Positions 22,331-33,174 of a stretch of DNA of 54,872 nucleotides are shown here, piece after piece (within the stretch, counting starts at the first letter, position 1; each line of letters begins with the position of its first letter). The notes beneath the pieces are model-generated. The model did no database searches. It was not told where the DNA came from and saw only the letters and a list, made by a program, of their open reading frames with translations. Position numbers and translations under genes: made by a program. Location of the stretch: contig LXFE01000464.1 in NCBI GenBank assembly GCA_001929475.1, forward strand, positions 1-54,872, in the 5' to 3' direction. This DNA is from Neolecta irregularis DAH-3. Lineage: Eukaryota; Ascomycota; Neolectomycetes; Neolectales; Neolectaceae.

Positions 22331-22352
22331 AGACGTGACAATCAACCACAAC

Positions 22353-22972
22353 ATGTCTCGATATGCGACGATATATGAATGTATCGACGATAAATGTACT
22401 GCTGCTGGTTTCACAACGGGCTATAGCTCAACAGGAAATCGGCTTCGTCAACAGCAATTGAAACCTCTTGCACCAGATGAATATTTAAGGAAAGAGAAGA
22501 AAGCCTTGGAGGATTTAGATTTTTTGGACAATGATAGAAACATCCCTGAATCGGTAAATCGTGACAGAGAATCTTCTGACTAGTGATAGGACCTACTTAT
22601 TGCTATACATCATTATACTGCTGAATACTATGATCGAAATGGTCTTTGGCGAGTGGGAAACACTTCTATGAACGGGGAAGCTTTGTTTGCTTTTGGTATT
22701 GAAGTCAGTACACTACCTGCTAACTCAAAGGTTGGTTGATGCAAGAATACGTTCAGATCTTGATAGGTGAAGACGCTTGCGTATTTAAAAACATGGAAGA
22801 AGGAAGGATGTATGAAACGGAGGATAGTGGATTGTCTTCAGCGCCAGAAGAAACTTGTAATGAAGGTGATATCCAGGATGACCTCGTATCGGAGTCAAGT
22901 ATCGATGTGGAAACCGAGGTGATACGTAGAAAGCGGAAATGGGAAGCTATCAATAACGAAGCGGGGAATTGA
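22353..22972 (+). CDS. RRN10: RNA polymerase I UAF subunit RRN10-like
   Basis: The gene has three exons with introns of 36 nt (22554-22589) and 35 nt (22696-22730), giving 182 aa. The protein begins MSRYATIYECIDDKCTAAGF and continues TGYSSTGNRLRQQQLKPLAP, a segment typical of the filamentous-ascomycete RRN10 family. Then come ESDLLIAIHHYTAEYY, matching 'DLxxxxHYYAxxxY' of yeast Rrn10, and GEALFAFGWLMQEYV, matching its '(D)xxALxxLGxLxEExV'. The upstream activation factor binds the rDNA promoter and recruits the polymerase I machinery. The C-terminus is acidic then basic (VIRRKRKWEAINN). The second intron is fixed by the need to join AFG to WLMQEY. It is divergent from CSA with 22 bp between start codons, so regulatory sequence must overlap one or both genes. 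Confidence 0.75.
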
Positions 22973-24144
22973 ATCAGTGCCAACGGATCAAGGGCGTTTG
23001 GGAACGTTTGTTGTATTAGAACTCATCAATGAGTGGGTTTACTCCAGTAAGACTATTCAGTTCGAGATAGTTTGTAGTATATTCATGAGTAACATTGTGG
23101 AAATACCTTCCATCTCTTAAGTCTGTTGGCGAGATTACAGCGTCAATTCCTGTTCTAGTCTAAATGTGGTAGCACTTCTCAAATCAAGGTTGCTTTAGAG
23201 TATGAACTTGATGTAAGTACAATCTCCCTGCCGCTTTAAGAGGTCCCAAATGGATGTTCTTGTTTTAGAAGCCTGATTTGCTCCACTTGGCAATCTTCGT
23301 CGATCCCATTCACTATTCTTATTAATGAACGGAAAGTTTCTTACCAGTCTTAAACTGGTTATTTTCTGTGTAACACCTCGCGAGCTCTGAATTTCTATTT
23401 TGGTTCTATCACCCTTTCAATCCTGGGGTTGCTGAGACGCGTATAGAGGCTTGAGGACAACTGTACCTATATACTCTGTAGATATTTCGATTGCCATTGC
23501 TATTAGAATTCGCCCCTCTGAGGACCGAAAACAACTGAGGACAACGATCTGCAATCTGTCGAGCATCGCATGATATTTTTAAACATGATCTTTTTGAAGA
23601 ATTCTCGAACAAATCGAAATGCTCCGACACTGAGCAGCTGAGATTTTTGGAATCCTTTTCGAGACTTAACGTACGTATGTATTTGATCGCGCCATCCGCG
23701 GTATTTGATCGCCTGGCCAAATAAACGTCTATGCATCAAAATATATATTTGCAGCACAATGGGTTGACTCGCTTGATCTGAAATTTGTCTTATTAGCTGA
23801 TCCGAAGAGATTTATCATCACACCCTTTGTTTCTTGAAATTACAGGCTTCCGGGATGTGCATAGGCGGGTTCTAGCAGGAATGCTCACATGATTTTAGTG
23901 CACTGTTCTTTCATATTTTAAATGTACTGTACAAGCTGCACTCTGACAAAACTACTGTGTTCATCTAGTTTACAACCACTTGTCGCGCTGAGAATTGCAG
24001 CCTCCAATATTGCATCTGACTACCCACATTCCAGTGGACGGCGAATTCCAAATTTGAAGATCAGGATTTTTCATTCCCCAGATCCAGATAGGTACCTATT
24101 TCGGCCGGATGGAGGCGATGAGGCACAAAAGTTCAAGAACCGGA
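22973..24144. other. Gene-free stretch, RRN10 to unknown gene A
   Basis: About 1.2 kb with no supported exon on either strand. A minus-strand frame at 23409-23757 has no ATG or domain and was not accepted. The segment includes the RRN10 3' flank and the promoter of the gene starting at 24253. Confidence 0.45.
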
Positions 24145-24252
24145 TATAAAATGTTCGCCAGCCGCACTTCTACTTCTGTTTCCGTTTCCTTTACTATCCC
24201 TGCTCGTAATCTTTCCCTCGTTCTATCGCGTTCGTTTTATTCCACTGTCATC
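24145..24252 (+). promoter_or_regulatory. TATA-like box and pyrimidine-rich leader of unknown gene A
   Basis: TATAAA lies at 24145-24150, about 100 bp before the ATG at 24253. It is followed by a C/T-rich tract (TTCTACTTCTGTTTCCGTTT, about 24168-24187, and on to 24246), typical of fungal core promoters and 5' UTRs. An ATG at 24151 in frame with the gene lies just after the TATA and is probably upstream of the transcription start. Confidence 0.5.
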
Positions 24253-25164
24253 ATGCCATTGACTCCCAATTACCGACGCGATGCTACCTCCTCAGCGAAG
24301 TCGAGCTCTCGCTTTAAGAGAATTGGGAAAAACACGAAAGCCTGGTTCTCAAAGACTGTCAAAGGCGTATCTATCAATGAGTCACAAGAGACAAAGACCT
24401 CGTACACCAATTTATTGTCGTCACTCTAATGGCCAGATTTCAGGTCGTTAGTCGAGCGCAGGCAGCAGATTCTGCTGTAGATGTTCACTCTCTGCCTCCA
24501 AGTGCGCCTTTGTTGCAAACTGCTGTCACGCCGTCAATTGAAGTTGTCGTTCATGCAGATGAAATCGACAATATTGCGAGCCTCTGTAACAGTGACATTG
24601 GGTATATTCTTAGATTTTCGACACTAATGCTTTTAGTGCACCGGTGGAAACTCAACCGAAATCCGCCTCGAAGATTGATAAAAATAAGTACCAAATCGCC
24701 TACATAACAAGATTTCGTGAACACTTTGACGAAATCGATGACGAGGACGGGAATATCATCCTTGCTTCTAAATGTACAAATGGACTTGCCGGTACCTTGG
24801 AATGTGGTGGCGTCGAAGTGCGGAGGAATGTGGCGGGAGCTACTGTTCCCCTTTGCAGGTACACACATACTCGGCAATTACAAATGCTAAATTGCAAAGC
24901 ACTGTCGATAGTTCATCACCTTCATCATCGCAGTCTGCGGTATTGCAGCGGCCCGGGATCTACCGAAGTACTTTGAACGCGAGTTCTACAGACTGTACTT
25001 CGACCCTTAGTCGAATATCGGATGAATACTTGAGCCGCGATGATGCTAGTTCCATTTCAGAGTCATCAAAACGAGCTTCTAAATTGCTCTATGCTTGTCG
25101 GAATATTGTTAATCGAACCCATTCGATGAAGAGGCCCAGTAGCAAACAATCATCTACAAGGTAA
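24253..25164 (+). CDS. Unrecognised Ser-rich protein A, between the Het-C genes
   Basis: Four exons are modelled, with introns of about 35 nt (starting near 24418, acceptor GGTCGTTAG at 24452), 35 nt (24606-24640) and 41 nt (24858-24898). The product is about 266 aa. It starts MPLTPNYRRDATSSAKSSSR and continues into a basic segment with a Trp (GKNTKAWFSKTVKG). A central part reads KNKYQIAYITRFREHF and GNIILASKCTNGL. The C-terminal third is Ser/Thr/Arg-rich (SRDDASSISESSKRASKLLY). No known domain is visible. It faces away from RRN10 and lies in the same orientation as unknown gene B, which shares the short N-terminal layout (MP..., Ser/Arg/Lys-rich, then a Trp-containing basic helix). The two may be diverged duplicates, but this is weak. 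Exon borders follow open frame and splice consensus, without a homologue. Confidence 0.5.
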
Positions 25165-26802
25165 TATGCATCAAATAATTTACATTTTCTCAACTTCATG
25201 GCATGGCGTCAATGTTATTTTTAAATAGGTGCAAGGATTTGGCGCATTAATCATCTCTTTTTTGGAATACGGTATATCAATGTAATGATAAGTTTCTTTG
25301 TAGATATTTTTGTGGATATGTTAAATAATGCGGAGAATTCTACTCATCCTACAATCAGGATCTCGAAGCTTAGGAATGAATAGAAGCTCAGAGCTCTGTC
25401 CAGTCATGGTGAAACTTTGTCGACAATAATGGCGTTATGCGCTAGCACATGACGTAAGAACACGGGAAGAAGTCAGCAGGAAACAATGAACTGAAATAGG
25501 AGTCGCCTTGCTAAATGTCATTGTCCCTTCAGGTTCAGTACCGAATATAGCATAACGTCCAAAGCTCTTCGAACGTCATTAGGGCCAAAATTTCGTGGGA
25601 GAATTTCCAGGCTAGAGAGCCCAGGTGTCAATAAAGAATCTGAAGCATAAACAAGCAAAAAGAAAGGAAGGAGGATGATAAATCATTCTGTGCGTGGCTT
25701 CACCCGCAGACTTCTCTTTCAAACCCGCCTCGTTCTTGGCGCAAATCCTCTAGTTCTAGGAGATCCTCGGTTCTGGGCCTAGAGAATCTTTACCGAGAGA
25801 CGTCAACGTTAGCGAAGAACGTACTTGACGTCTACCCAATTATCTGATGGACGCTATTTCTTTGTCAGCAACCCATTAGTTAGAATTTCTCCAAACAAGA
25901 AGATTCCGCTTCCATCTTTGATTGTGAGTTTCAATATCTTCTCTATTGATCCTCGCAAGTCAACATACCAACCAACAGTTCAAAGTTTGCGGAAATAAAG
26001 CAGTTATTGTAGCAGATAGATCACTTTTCCACTAAAAAATGAACCTTCCAACATAAAAACCCATTATCTTTGCCGATGTTACATGTGCGGGTATTTTAGA
26101 TAAGAGCCTAGTCTCACTTGAGCATCGAGAGCTCACGATTATTATTCAATTAGGGGTATTTCCAACAACTACAAACAGTTCGAAAGCAAATAACATACCG
26201 GCATTCTTTCAACGATACCCTTCTTTCGTCATCATGTCGATATATGGTTGTCATGTGAACACACTGCGACACAGGGGGAAATGACACGTGCCACCATTCA
26301 AGGTCGAATTCATCCAGGGAATATCAACTTCCAACAGTTAAAGGTGCTTCTGGAGCCTTGGAACACGGGAATTTGATGGGTCAATCAGAGTCATATTGTT
26401 GTTGTGCAGGCCAGGCTATTCGTATCAAGTACAAATATGTCGACATATTTCTAAACTAGTTTTTCACCAAAACTTGTCACTCAAACTAGAGCATGACTTC
26501 TACCTCCTTTGAAAGCCGGCTAAGGGCTTGCCCCAGTGTCTTGGTTTGGCTGATTGGTGCAACTTCGCCAATGAGGCGCATTTCGCGGGATATACATTTC
26601 CCGAAAGTCTGAGCTTGTTCAGGCCTAAGTAGCTAATGATCCCGTCGGAAGCAAGGGAATAACGCTCTAGGTCGCAAAGCAATCCACTTGCTTCGCTAAC
26701 GGCACGCACTGAAAAGTTACTTTATTAACAACCCCCTTTCCCATCTCACCCAGTCGGCTTTTGATCGACGTTTATCGATCACTGCGGTTCTTCCCCTTCG
26801 TC
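25165..26802. other. Gene-free stretch between the two unknown genes
   Basis: About 1.6 kb without a convincing exon. A complementary pair of short arms near 25735-25840 (GTTCTAGGAG / CCTAGAG and GACGTCAACGTT / AACG...GACGTC) may form a hairpin. The stretch 26490-26710 is GC-richer than its surroundings and carries several possible short stems, but matches no RNA family I can recognise. No transposon ends were seen. The last 50 bp is the pyrimidine-rich leader of gene B. Confidence 0.4.
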
Positions 26803-27692
26803 ATGCCTAACAAGGCTGATGTCTCTCGCACGATTGGGAAGCTTATCGGTGAGACCAAATCGAAGGCGTCGAGTGTAAGGGTCAAAGTCTCGCAAGTCTG
26901 GACAAAAACCAGAAGACTCAATCCCTTTCACGTGGCTGTCAAGCCCATGCGTTCGTAAGAGTACCTTTGCGGTGTACTTGGTTTGACGTGTGATAAAAGA
27001 TTTTCCGTCTTGCATCGCAGAAATGACGAGGCATGGAGACTTTCATTGAGCTTCCCAGGTGATTCTGGTTGGAAGGCAGAGAACAAGGATCCGATGATTC
27101 GAAGACACACTTGTTACGGTGCGCTCGAGACAGCACGGGAGCGTGTAGATTGGAGCTTTCTATACAATGAAGAAAAACTAGTGGAAGCAATACAAGGATC
27201 GGAAAGGTAGATGTTCTAAGAGACATGTTCTAACATATCAGTCAAACCGGTTCTGTGGACGGTAATTTCAATAGTTCAGCGGACCAGGAAATAGCACCGG
27301 CGAAGGATCATACTTCTATACTTCCATCTGAAGAGGGCTCTTGTCCTGAATCAAAATCTCGGCTCTTCGTCGAAGAACAGATCATCGAACCTGGGAGACC
27401 AATGCGACCGCATCTCTCAGTCATTTCAAAGCTCCCACAGGCGAATGAAGGACTACCGTCTTGCACTGCTCCTTCTTTTCGTATTTCCTTCGTTCATGAG
27501 CACAACTCACTACCATCCTCCGATGAAGCACCTGACAAAGAAGCTTCTGCAGTTGATACGGTTCGAAATGCATTGATAACTGTATGGAACCACTCCTCTT
27601 CAGATCTTCGCCGCGAAACTTCATATATAGACCTAGAAGAGGAGTTCTCAAAAAGTCTTCGGCAGAGAGAATCAATTTGGGTGACCAGGTGA
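26803..27692 (+). CDS. Unrecognised Ser/Glu-rich protein B, between the Het-C genes
   Basis: Three exons are modelled. Intron 1 starts at 26957 (GTAAGA) and can end at 27001 (45 nt) or 27022 (66 nt), both in frame; intron 2 is 35 nt (27209-27243). The product is about 260-270 aa. It opens MPNKADVSRTIGKLIGETKS with a basic segment (SVRVKVSQVWTKTRRLNPF). The middle reads DEAWRLSLSFPGDSGWKAEN and LETARERVDWSFLYNEEKLV. The rest is acidic and Ser-rich, ending SLRQRESIWVTR. No known domain is recognised. Its 3' end converges on Het-C copy 2, with 222 bp between stop codons. Paralogy with gene A is only suggested by layout and position. Confidence 0.5.
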
Positions 27693-27914
27693 TCAAGGCC
27701 AATAGTATTGATAATTATTGTATGAATTTTATGGGGGACCTGGAATGAAGATTTACCAGAAATAAAAAGAAATTAGCCTGCGTTTTGATATTCGTTATGG
27801 AAGCCATTCATTTATAGATGTGCGCCGATAGTTTTCCAAACTTGTGGCTATTTTGCTCAATAGATGACGTATCGTCGAAGCACATTCATAAGTAATATTT
27901 CTCATAACCTGTTA

Positions 27915-30393
27915 TCATGACATTTCATCTTCATATTGTCTTTCATATTTACTCTTTCCTCTAAGTTCCATCATATCAAATTGGTTGCCCATATCATTAT
28001 AGCTCGACATTGATTGGGAAGAACTTTCGCATATATTTCGCTCATTGGAGCCTCCGTTCGCGGTAGGCACCTCTATTTCGAATTGATTCGAAAGTTGATT
28101 AGTTGAAGATTCATAATCCTGACCAATGCAGGGTATGTCTTGTCGAGACCTTTGTTTTGAGGAAAAGGTCTCCCCGGAAGAATGCGCAACGTTTGTTCGG
28201 GAAGGCCTTTCTCCGTATTTGTCCAGTTCTTCGCAAGAGTTTTCGAACGAATCCTTTGCGTAACCAAGAGCTTGTTTGTATCCAAATTCATCAGGTCGTT
28301 CGTTAGCAAACTTTTCGGATAAGATCTTCTCATAGGCTGGTGTTATGAGTTCATTTGACGGTTTGGCGGAGCCTTTTTCTTGAACTTCAGAATAATTGAG
28401 TGGATTTTGTCTACCACATCCTTGAGTAGTATTTTCTCCTTCAAGGCGATTTTGATTTCTTCCTTCCTTCACTCCTTCAGCTGTCAGTCCTTCGAGAATC
28501 GTTTCGCAAGCACTGGAGTCGCGCTCTTCTATCCAAGAACGGACAACTTCGAACATTTCATTCTGCACATTATCACGGCCACGTAACGCTGGGTGATGAA
28601 AAGCACTAAGTATTTCATTACTGATACTTCGAGGTTCAATATCCGACTTGAACCAAGCCTTTGTAATTAATCCAACAGTGTGTTTAACGATCACAATAGC
28701 AATCTTTCCAGCTGGCTCATTGAGATAAGTGGTGAAATGGTCCTGTGATTCGTCAATGTAATCCATTGTTACACTAGAACGCACCTTAGACAGCATGGAG
28801 TGAGTTGGAGTAGAACTATTTGGGTTGTTCCAGACTTCGTATTGCTTTCTATATCAGTTACAACGCGAAGGAGAGTGTACAGCTTCATCTGAAATGACCA
28901 ACGAACTTCCTTCGTGCAAAACTCCAGTGACTTGACCGATTATAGGGCTAATGAAGGGTTCAAGCTGCGCAAGGACAAAGGTAGCAAGTGAATTTGTAAG
29001 TTGTTCTACCAATTCACTAAAACCAGGAATCTTCTGATTTAGTAACTGAAGCCAACATGCTCTTGCCTGGTCGATGGTATTCTCGATTATCTTTGCGACT
29101 TTGTCCCGGAATTCTAAGATCGGATAGACTCTCCGCGCAAGGTCTTCGGGATCCAGATCTGCTACACTTCCAGATTCTCGAGCTTCGTCACTAGTTTTCG
29201 CGATCTGGTCCATCTGCTGTTTTAAACCATTTGTACTTTCTCCAGGCATCTTTGAAAGCAGATTCTTGAGAAAATCAATATTCCCGTCAGAATTAGAAGC
29301 CCTGAACTTATTTCTAAGATCACCTACTCCTGTCTGTGAAATCGGTTCGATTGAACTTTGCAAAAGATGGTCGTTGGCTTCTCCGAGAAGAGAGTACATA
29401 AAGTCGGCACCACCGAATATTCCTGTGACTGCAGGGTCAAGGTCTCGCCAACAATAAAGCGGTATACCTAAAGGATAAACCGACTTTCTATTAAGTTCAA
29501 TCTTCGTGTTTGACCCCACATGTGCGAATACATTGTTGTAACCCAGTTCGATCAACGCAAGCTCGCAATAGTTGCTATGAGCTGAGAAATCTTCTAGGGT
29601 ATGTAGGCTTTGTCCAAGTAACCGAAAAGCTTCAAACAAATCTGCCTCATTTTTCGATGTCTCATAGCGTCGTCCGTATTCAATACATAATTCTAGACTC
29701 GTTCGAACATAACCTGCACTCGTAGCCCAACCACCATCCTCGTTTGCAATGTAGTTGTTCATCCCAGTCCTTGGATCGACTGCATATTCTTCTGGATCAA
29801 CTGAACCTCGAAGTCTCTTATCGAGAGCTTTTGGATCCTCATCTTCTCCGTAACCTTTTGGATTATCAATGTGCTCTTCCGGGCGATAACAGCCGAGCCT
29901 TTCATTTGTGACTTCAAATTCACCAGTGGCATCTTATCAATTAACCAGAATGTCTTCGCAAGATACTTGCACCCGAAAGTAGCAAATCCAAGTGCCCAAA
30001 CGAGAACCCGCAGGGCACCCAGTTTTATCCCACGGCCCAACGTGCCAATATCAACAATCTGAGAGTAATCGCGAAGCCTCGAATATCAGTCAAAGCTACC
30101 AGTATTGCATGTACCAATTTCCAAAGTAAATTTGCTTAACCATCAGTCCGCTGAACTTGGTATTCTTTGAAAAGAGTCCCGATGCCGGTCGCATAATGAG
30201 GTCAGCAACGATATCTCCAATATTTCCTATGCAGTATTACACGCTTGATGAATATAGTAATTGAATACTTACCATGTCTAAAAGCTTTTTGCTTGAGATA
30301 AGCATACGAGGGTATATGTCCAGCTCCAAAGGCTGCCACGGATGATATGCACAAGAATATCAAGAACACAGCGAATATATGTCGGCTTGCCAT
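27915..30393 (-). CDS. hetC2: Het-C heterokaryon-incompatibility family protein, copy 2
   Basis: This 734-aa protein has eight exons. Introns are 30227-30272, 30078-30114, 29933-29970, 29429-29467, 29031-29066, 28845-28880 and 28743-28784 (36-46 nt). The signal peptide is MASRHIFAVFLIFLCISSV. Het-C motifs match copy 1: VYFGNW-type IYFGNWLRDYSQI, YRPEEHIDNPKGYG, EDFSAHSNYCELALIELG, VTGIFGGADF, DHFTTYLNEPAGK. The C-terminal tail differs completely: Ser/Asn/Gln/Glu-rich instead of Gly/Pro-rich. Two introns (29933-29970, GCAAGT; 29031-29066, GCAAGA) have GC donors. Three introns (39, 36 and 42 nt) are multiples of three without stops, so unspliced reading inserts 12-14 residues absent from copy 1. 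Intron positions differ from copy 1 at two places. It is probably secreted or membrane-linked; the allorecognition role is inferred from family only. Confidence 0.93.
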
Positions 30394-31476
30394 GTTAGTC
30401 CAAATTTGAGGAATGAGCAACTATACGATTTATAGGACCTACGGATTTCCTTTAAGCAAAAGAGCTTTGGCAGGTTTACCCAGAAAATCGACAAGCAGGT
30501 TTTCTTGCAGTTTATAATTCTTCTCACGGAAGACTACTATAAGTCTCGATGAATTTCTTGAACTTGCACCTGTAGAATAGCTTTTAAGCCCTAACTCTAG
30601 TATCTTTCGTGTCATTGGCCAAATGTTGCTAGGTGTGGGGACTATCAAGTATCACCGCCCCCAGACAGCAGTACAGGCTGGATCTGGCCTCTAGGAAGCA
30701 GGGGACGGATAGTACTCTCTCAATCAGAGGAAGCGGACCCTGATAAGGACAACAGTCCTAATCCGTGAGAGGAGACAGAGCGTGTGGGACATTTGAGGAC
30801 GCCCGTATGAGTATTTAGGTGGAGCCTAGCACGACTAGCGCACCAGGCTTAGTTCTGCACATCAATACGAGTTACTGTTATTGTCGCATAGGACTACTCG
30901 GCACAGATACACTACAGGACTTGACACACACAGGGTGCTACTCTCTGAAAAGCCGGGATTCTGTGAGCCTGAAACTGAATCTTGCATTTGTTAGTTTTCT
31001 ATAATTTTTCCATCAAGTTCTTCCGTGTTTGGGCTAGGTCTTGGATTGAATATTCAACTTTAGACAGAAAACTTGGTAAAAAGTTGTTTTGAATAACAGC
31101 TCATTGGTAAATTATGTCACGTAGGGAGCGATTAAATGGCATCACTCGATAAAGGGGAAGAGATAATTTATTCTTTCATATTACCTGAGAGAGAAGTAAC
31201 AGGGTCGAATTTTCTGATGATACATTCTCTATGAGTAAAATGAGTGGACGAGTGGACTGCGAAAATCGATCATAGCAGTTGTCTTTGAAGGGTAGAACCA
31301 TGAAGTCCCTTGCGGTAACTCAAGGTAGACGCCAATATGGTTCCTTACGGAATTAATCCAAGAGTACAAATGAAACATTCCAAGAAACCAAATGATAAAT
31401 GAATGGATTCAGGTAAACATGAAGAGAAAACACGACAAGATATGCAGGTCAATCAAACATTTTTGACCGTTATGCA
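30394..31476. other. Gene-free stretch upstream of Het-C copy 2
   Basis: About 1.1 kb with no exon accepted. It contains the Het-C copy 2 promoter and the EMC2 3' flank. A segment near 30904-30963 resembles one at 47008-47068 (see repeat entry). Small ORFs here lack domains. Confidence 0.5.
30904..30963. repeat. Degenerate dispersed repeat, copy 1
   Basis: The segment containing GTGCTACTCTCTGAAAAGCC aligns with 47008-47068 (TTGCTACTGTCTGAAAGGCT) at roughly three quarters identity over about 60 nt, allowing a 2-nt gap. Both copies are intergenic. It could be a relic of a mobile element or a structured RNA segment; neither copy carries terminal repeats that I can see. Confidence 0.45.
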
Positions 31477-32425
31477 TTAATGATTCCGATAATACTTCGC
31501 CACAAGTTTCTCAATTGCGATCCTTTCCTCCTCGTCAGCATTCTTAGACAACTGAAGAAGTTGCTCGGTAGCTAATAGATCGAGTTTGAAATATTCCGGA
31601 GATTCACTCTTACTGTCGAGTAATCTTGAAATAGACTTTGCAATTAAACTTTTTTAAATTGTCTCAAGATACCATTTTGACGCCATACCAACCGCGTGCG
31701 TAGCCATTACATAGCTCTACACTCCTTAGGAAGGCCTTTAGGCTGTCTTGATACTCTCCTTGAAGAAAGACTACCTCCCCGTAACGAGCAAATGTTGAAT
31801 AAGAATATGGATTGAGAACTATCAGTTCTTCAAAACAAAATGCAGCTTGGGTCATTCTAAAACCATTAAAGTGGACGGAAGAGCTAACCCGTACAGGTCA
31901 ATGGAAATGTACAACTCGGCTAATTCACTCCAGCTTTCACTATCAGTAGGAAAGGAATCGAGTATCGATATAATTAGTTTGATTGAGTCTCCAGTACGCC
32001 CAGCAGACTTGAACACCGCTTCTTTTCGTTTCATAATGGCCTATTGAATCAGTCCTGAATAACAGATGGAAAGAATACGATATTGGTGCTGTCCTCTTCT
32101 AAACACTTTTCATAGAATTTAAGCGCTTCAAGAGTTTTTCCTTGCGCTTCTAGCGTCATGCCTTGCAAGACCTTCACTCTGGGCGAGGTAGGAAAACGGT
32201 CTGTGAGTCTCGCTAAGCATTGATTCGCCAGTTCATTGTTGGATGTTAACAAAGCTGCGTTGATAATCAATTCGAGAATTTCATATCCTATGAATTATGA
32301 AGTGCTCTGGAAATAATTATACCCTCTGGTCTTGTCAAAAAAGATGGATTCTTGGTTAATTGGTATGTTTTTGAAAGGAGATCAGTGGGCGACAGACATC
32401 GCAGCTCTTTCAAGGTTAACGACAT
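31477..32425 (-). CDS. EMC2: ER membrane complex subunit EMC2 (TPR protein)
   Basis: The 268-aa protein has five exons; introns are 32288-32322 (35), 32041-32078 (38), 31857-31888 (32) and 31636-31672 (37 nt). EMC2 is the soluble TPR scaffold of the ER membrane complex, which inserts tail-anchored and multispanning proteins. Matches include ELIINAALLTSNNELANQCL, RFPTSPRVKVLQGMTLEAQG, MKRKEAVFKS, SWSELAELYISIDLYG, AAFCFEELIVLNPYSYSTFA and RGWYGVKM, in the order of the family, with the typical 'R(V)xxLxGMxxEAxG' and 'AaFCxEELi' segments. The ATG at 32425 (MSLTLKELRCLSP) has purine context; an extension upstream lacks an ATG in a good place. Each intron is required to keep the TPR frame. Confidence 0.9.
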
Positions 32426-33174
32426 GGTGGCTGTTTGTCGGGAGAATGCGGAATCTGGTGTTTTACGCTTCGGGAGAAAACGAACCTCTTGAAAAATACT
32501 GATTACGCTCGAATTGGTTGTTGCCTTCAAGAAATGGCAAGCTAAATTTACCCTCTTGTCCCGATTTGCGGCTTTAAATGAACAGAGGATCACGGTAAGA
32601 GAATTTGGACAACGCTAGAAATGAAACACTAACGATAAGATCTATTTTCTGGGTGTAATTCGTTTAATATCAGGTTGATTCGTTGAATAGCATTAAGAAG
32701 CAGAAGATAGATATCTGCCAACACGATCTGCGATTGAACTGTTGCGGCATATACCTTCAGTATGGAGGCTACACAAAGTCTTGGCAAAATCTCTTCGGAT
32801 GTCCAAAAGCGGCGAATATGTATAGAGTGATACTATGACGTACACTCCCCTGGCGGTTATTTTTCCTGGAAGCAGACAAATTTCTCTGCAAGTCCGACAC
32901 CGATGGGGTAGTAACCTGGCGGCAACCTATCGCCCGGATCAGGATCCATGGTCAAAGGAAGGGAGAAAGACACCTGTTCCGTCTCCCCATTCCGTTCAAC
33001 CGCCAGGTGGCGTTGTGGCTTTGAGATTTCGCTTGTTTCGACTGCTTGCAGAATTTTTGCCAATTGCGGTGGCGCTCCTTCAATTAAAGATCCTGGTTAT
33101 TCGTTCCACCGGGCCCTCTAGTTCAGCACCACCCTTCAAACCCTGCCAGTCGTCGATACGTCCGCCTTCATGCT
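32426..33174. other. Stretch with overlapping unsupported ORFs
   Basis: No gene is accepted. A plus frame from ATG 32835 to 33290 runs into the SAM/HMG gene in another frame and lacks any domain. A minus frame at 32857-33100 (containing VSFSLPLTMDPDPGDRLP and GLAEKFVCFQEK) has natural-looking composition but no ATG or acceptable splice model. It may be an exon of an unrecognised small minus gene. Confidence 0.3.

Noticed and set aside
23409-23757. Minus-strand ORFs downstream of RRN10
   Set aside because: No ATG in good context, no domain, and no splice partners.
26490-26720. Possible structured noncoding RNA in a GC-richer island
   Set aside because: Short stems can be drawn, but no recognised RNA family motif or promoter is present. 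Left as intergenic.
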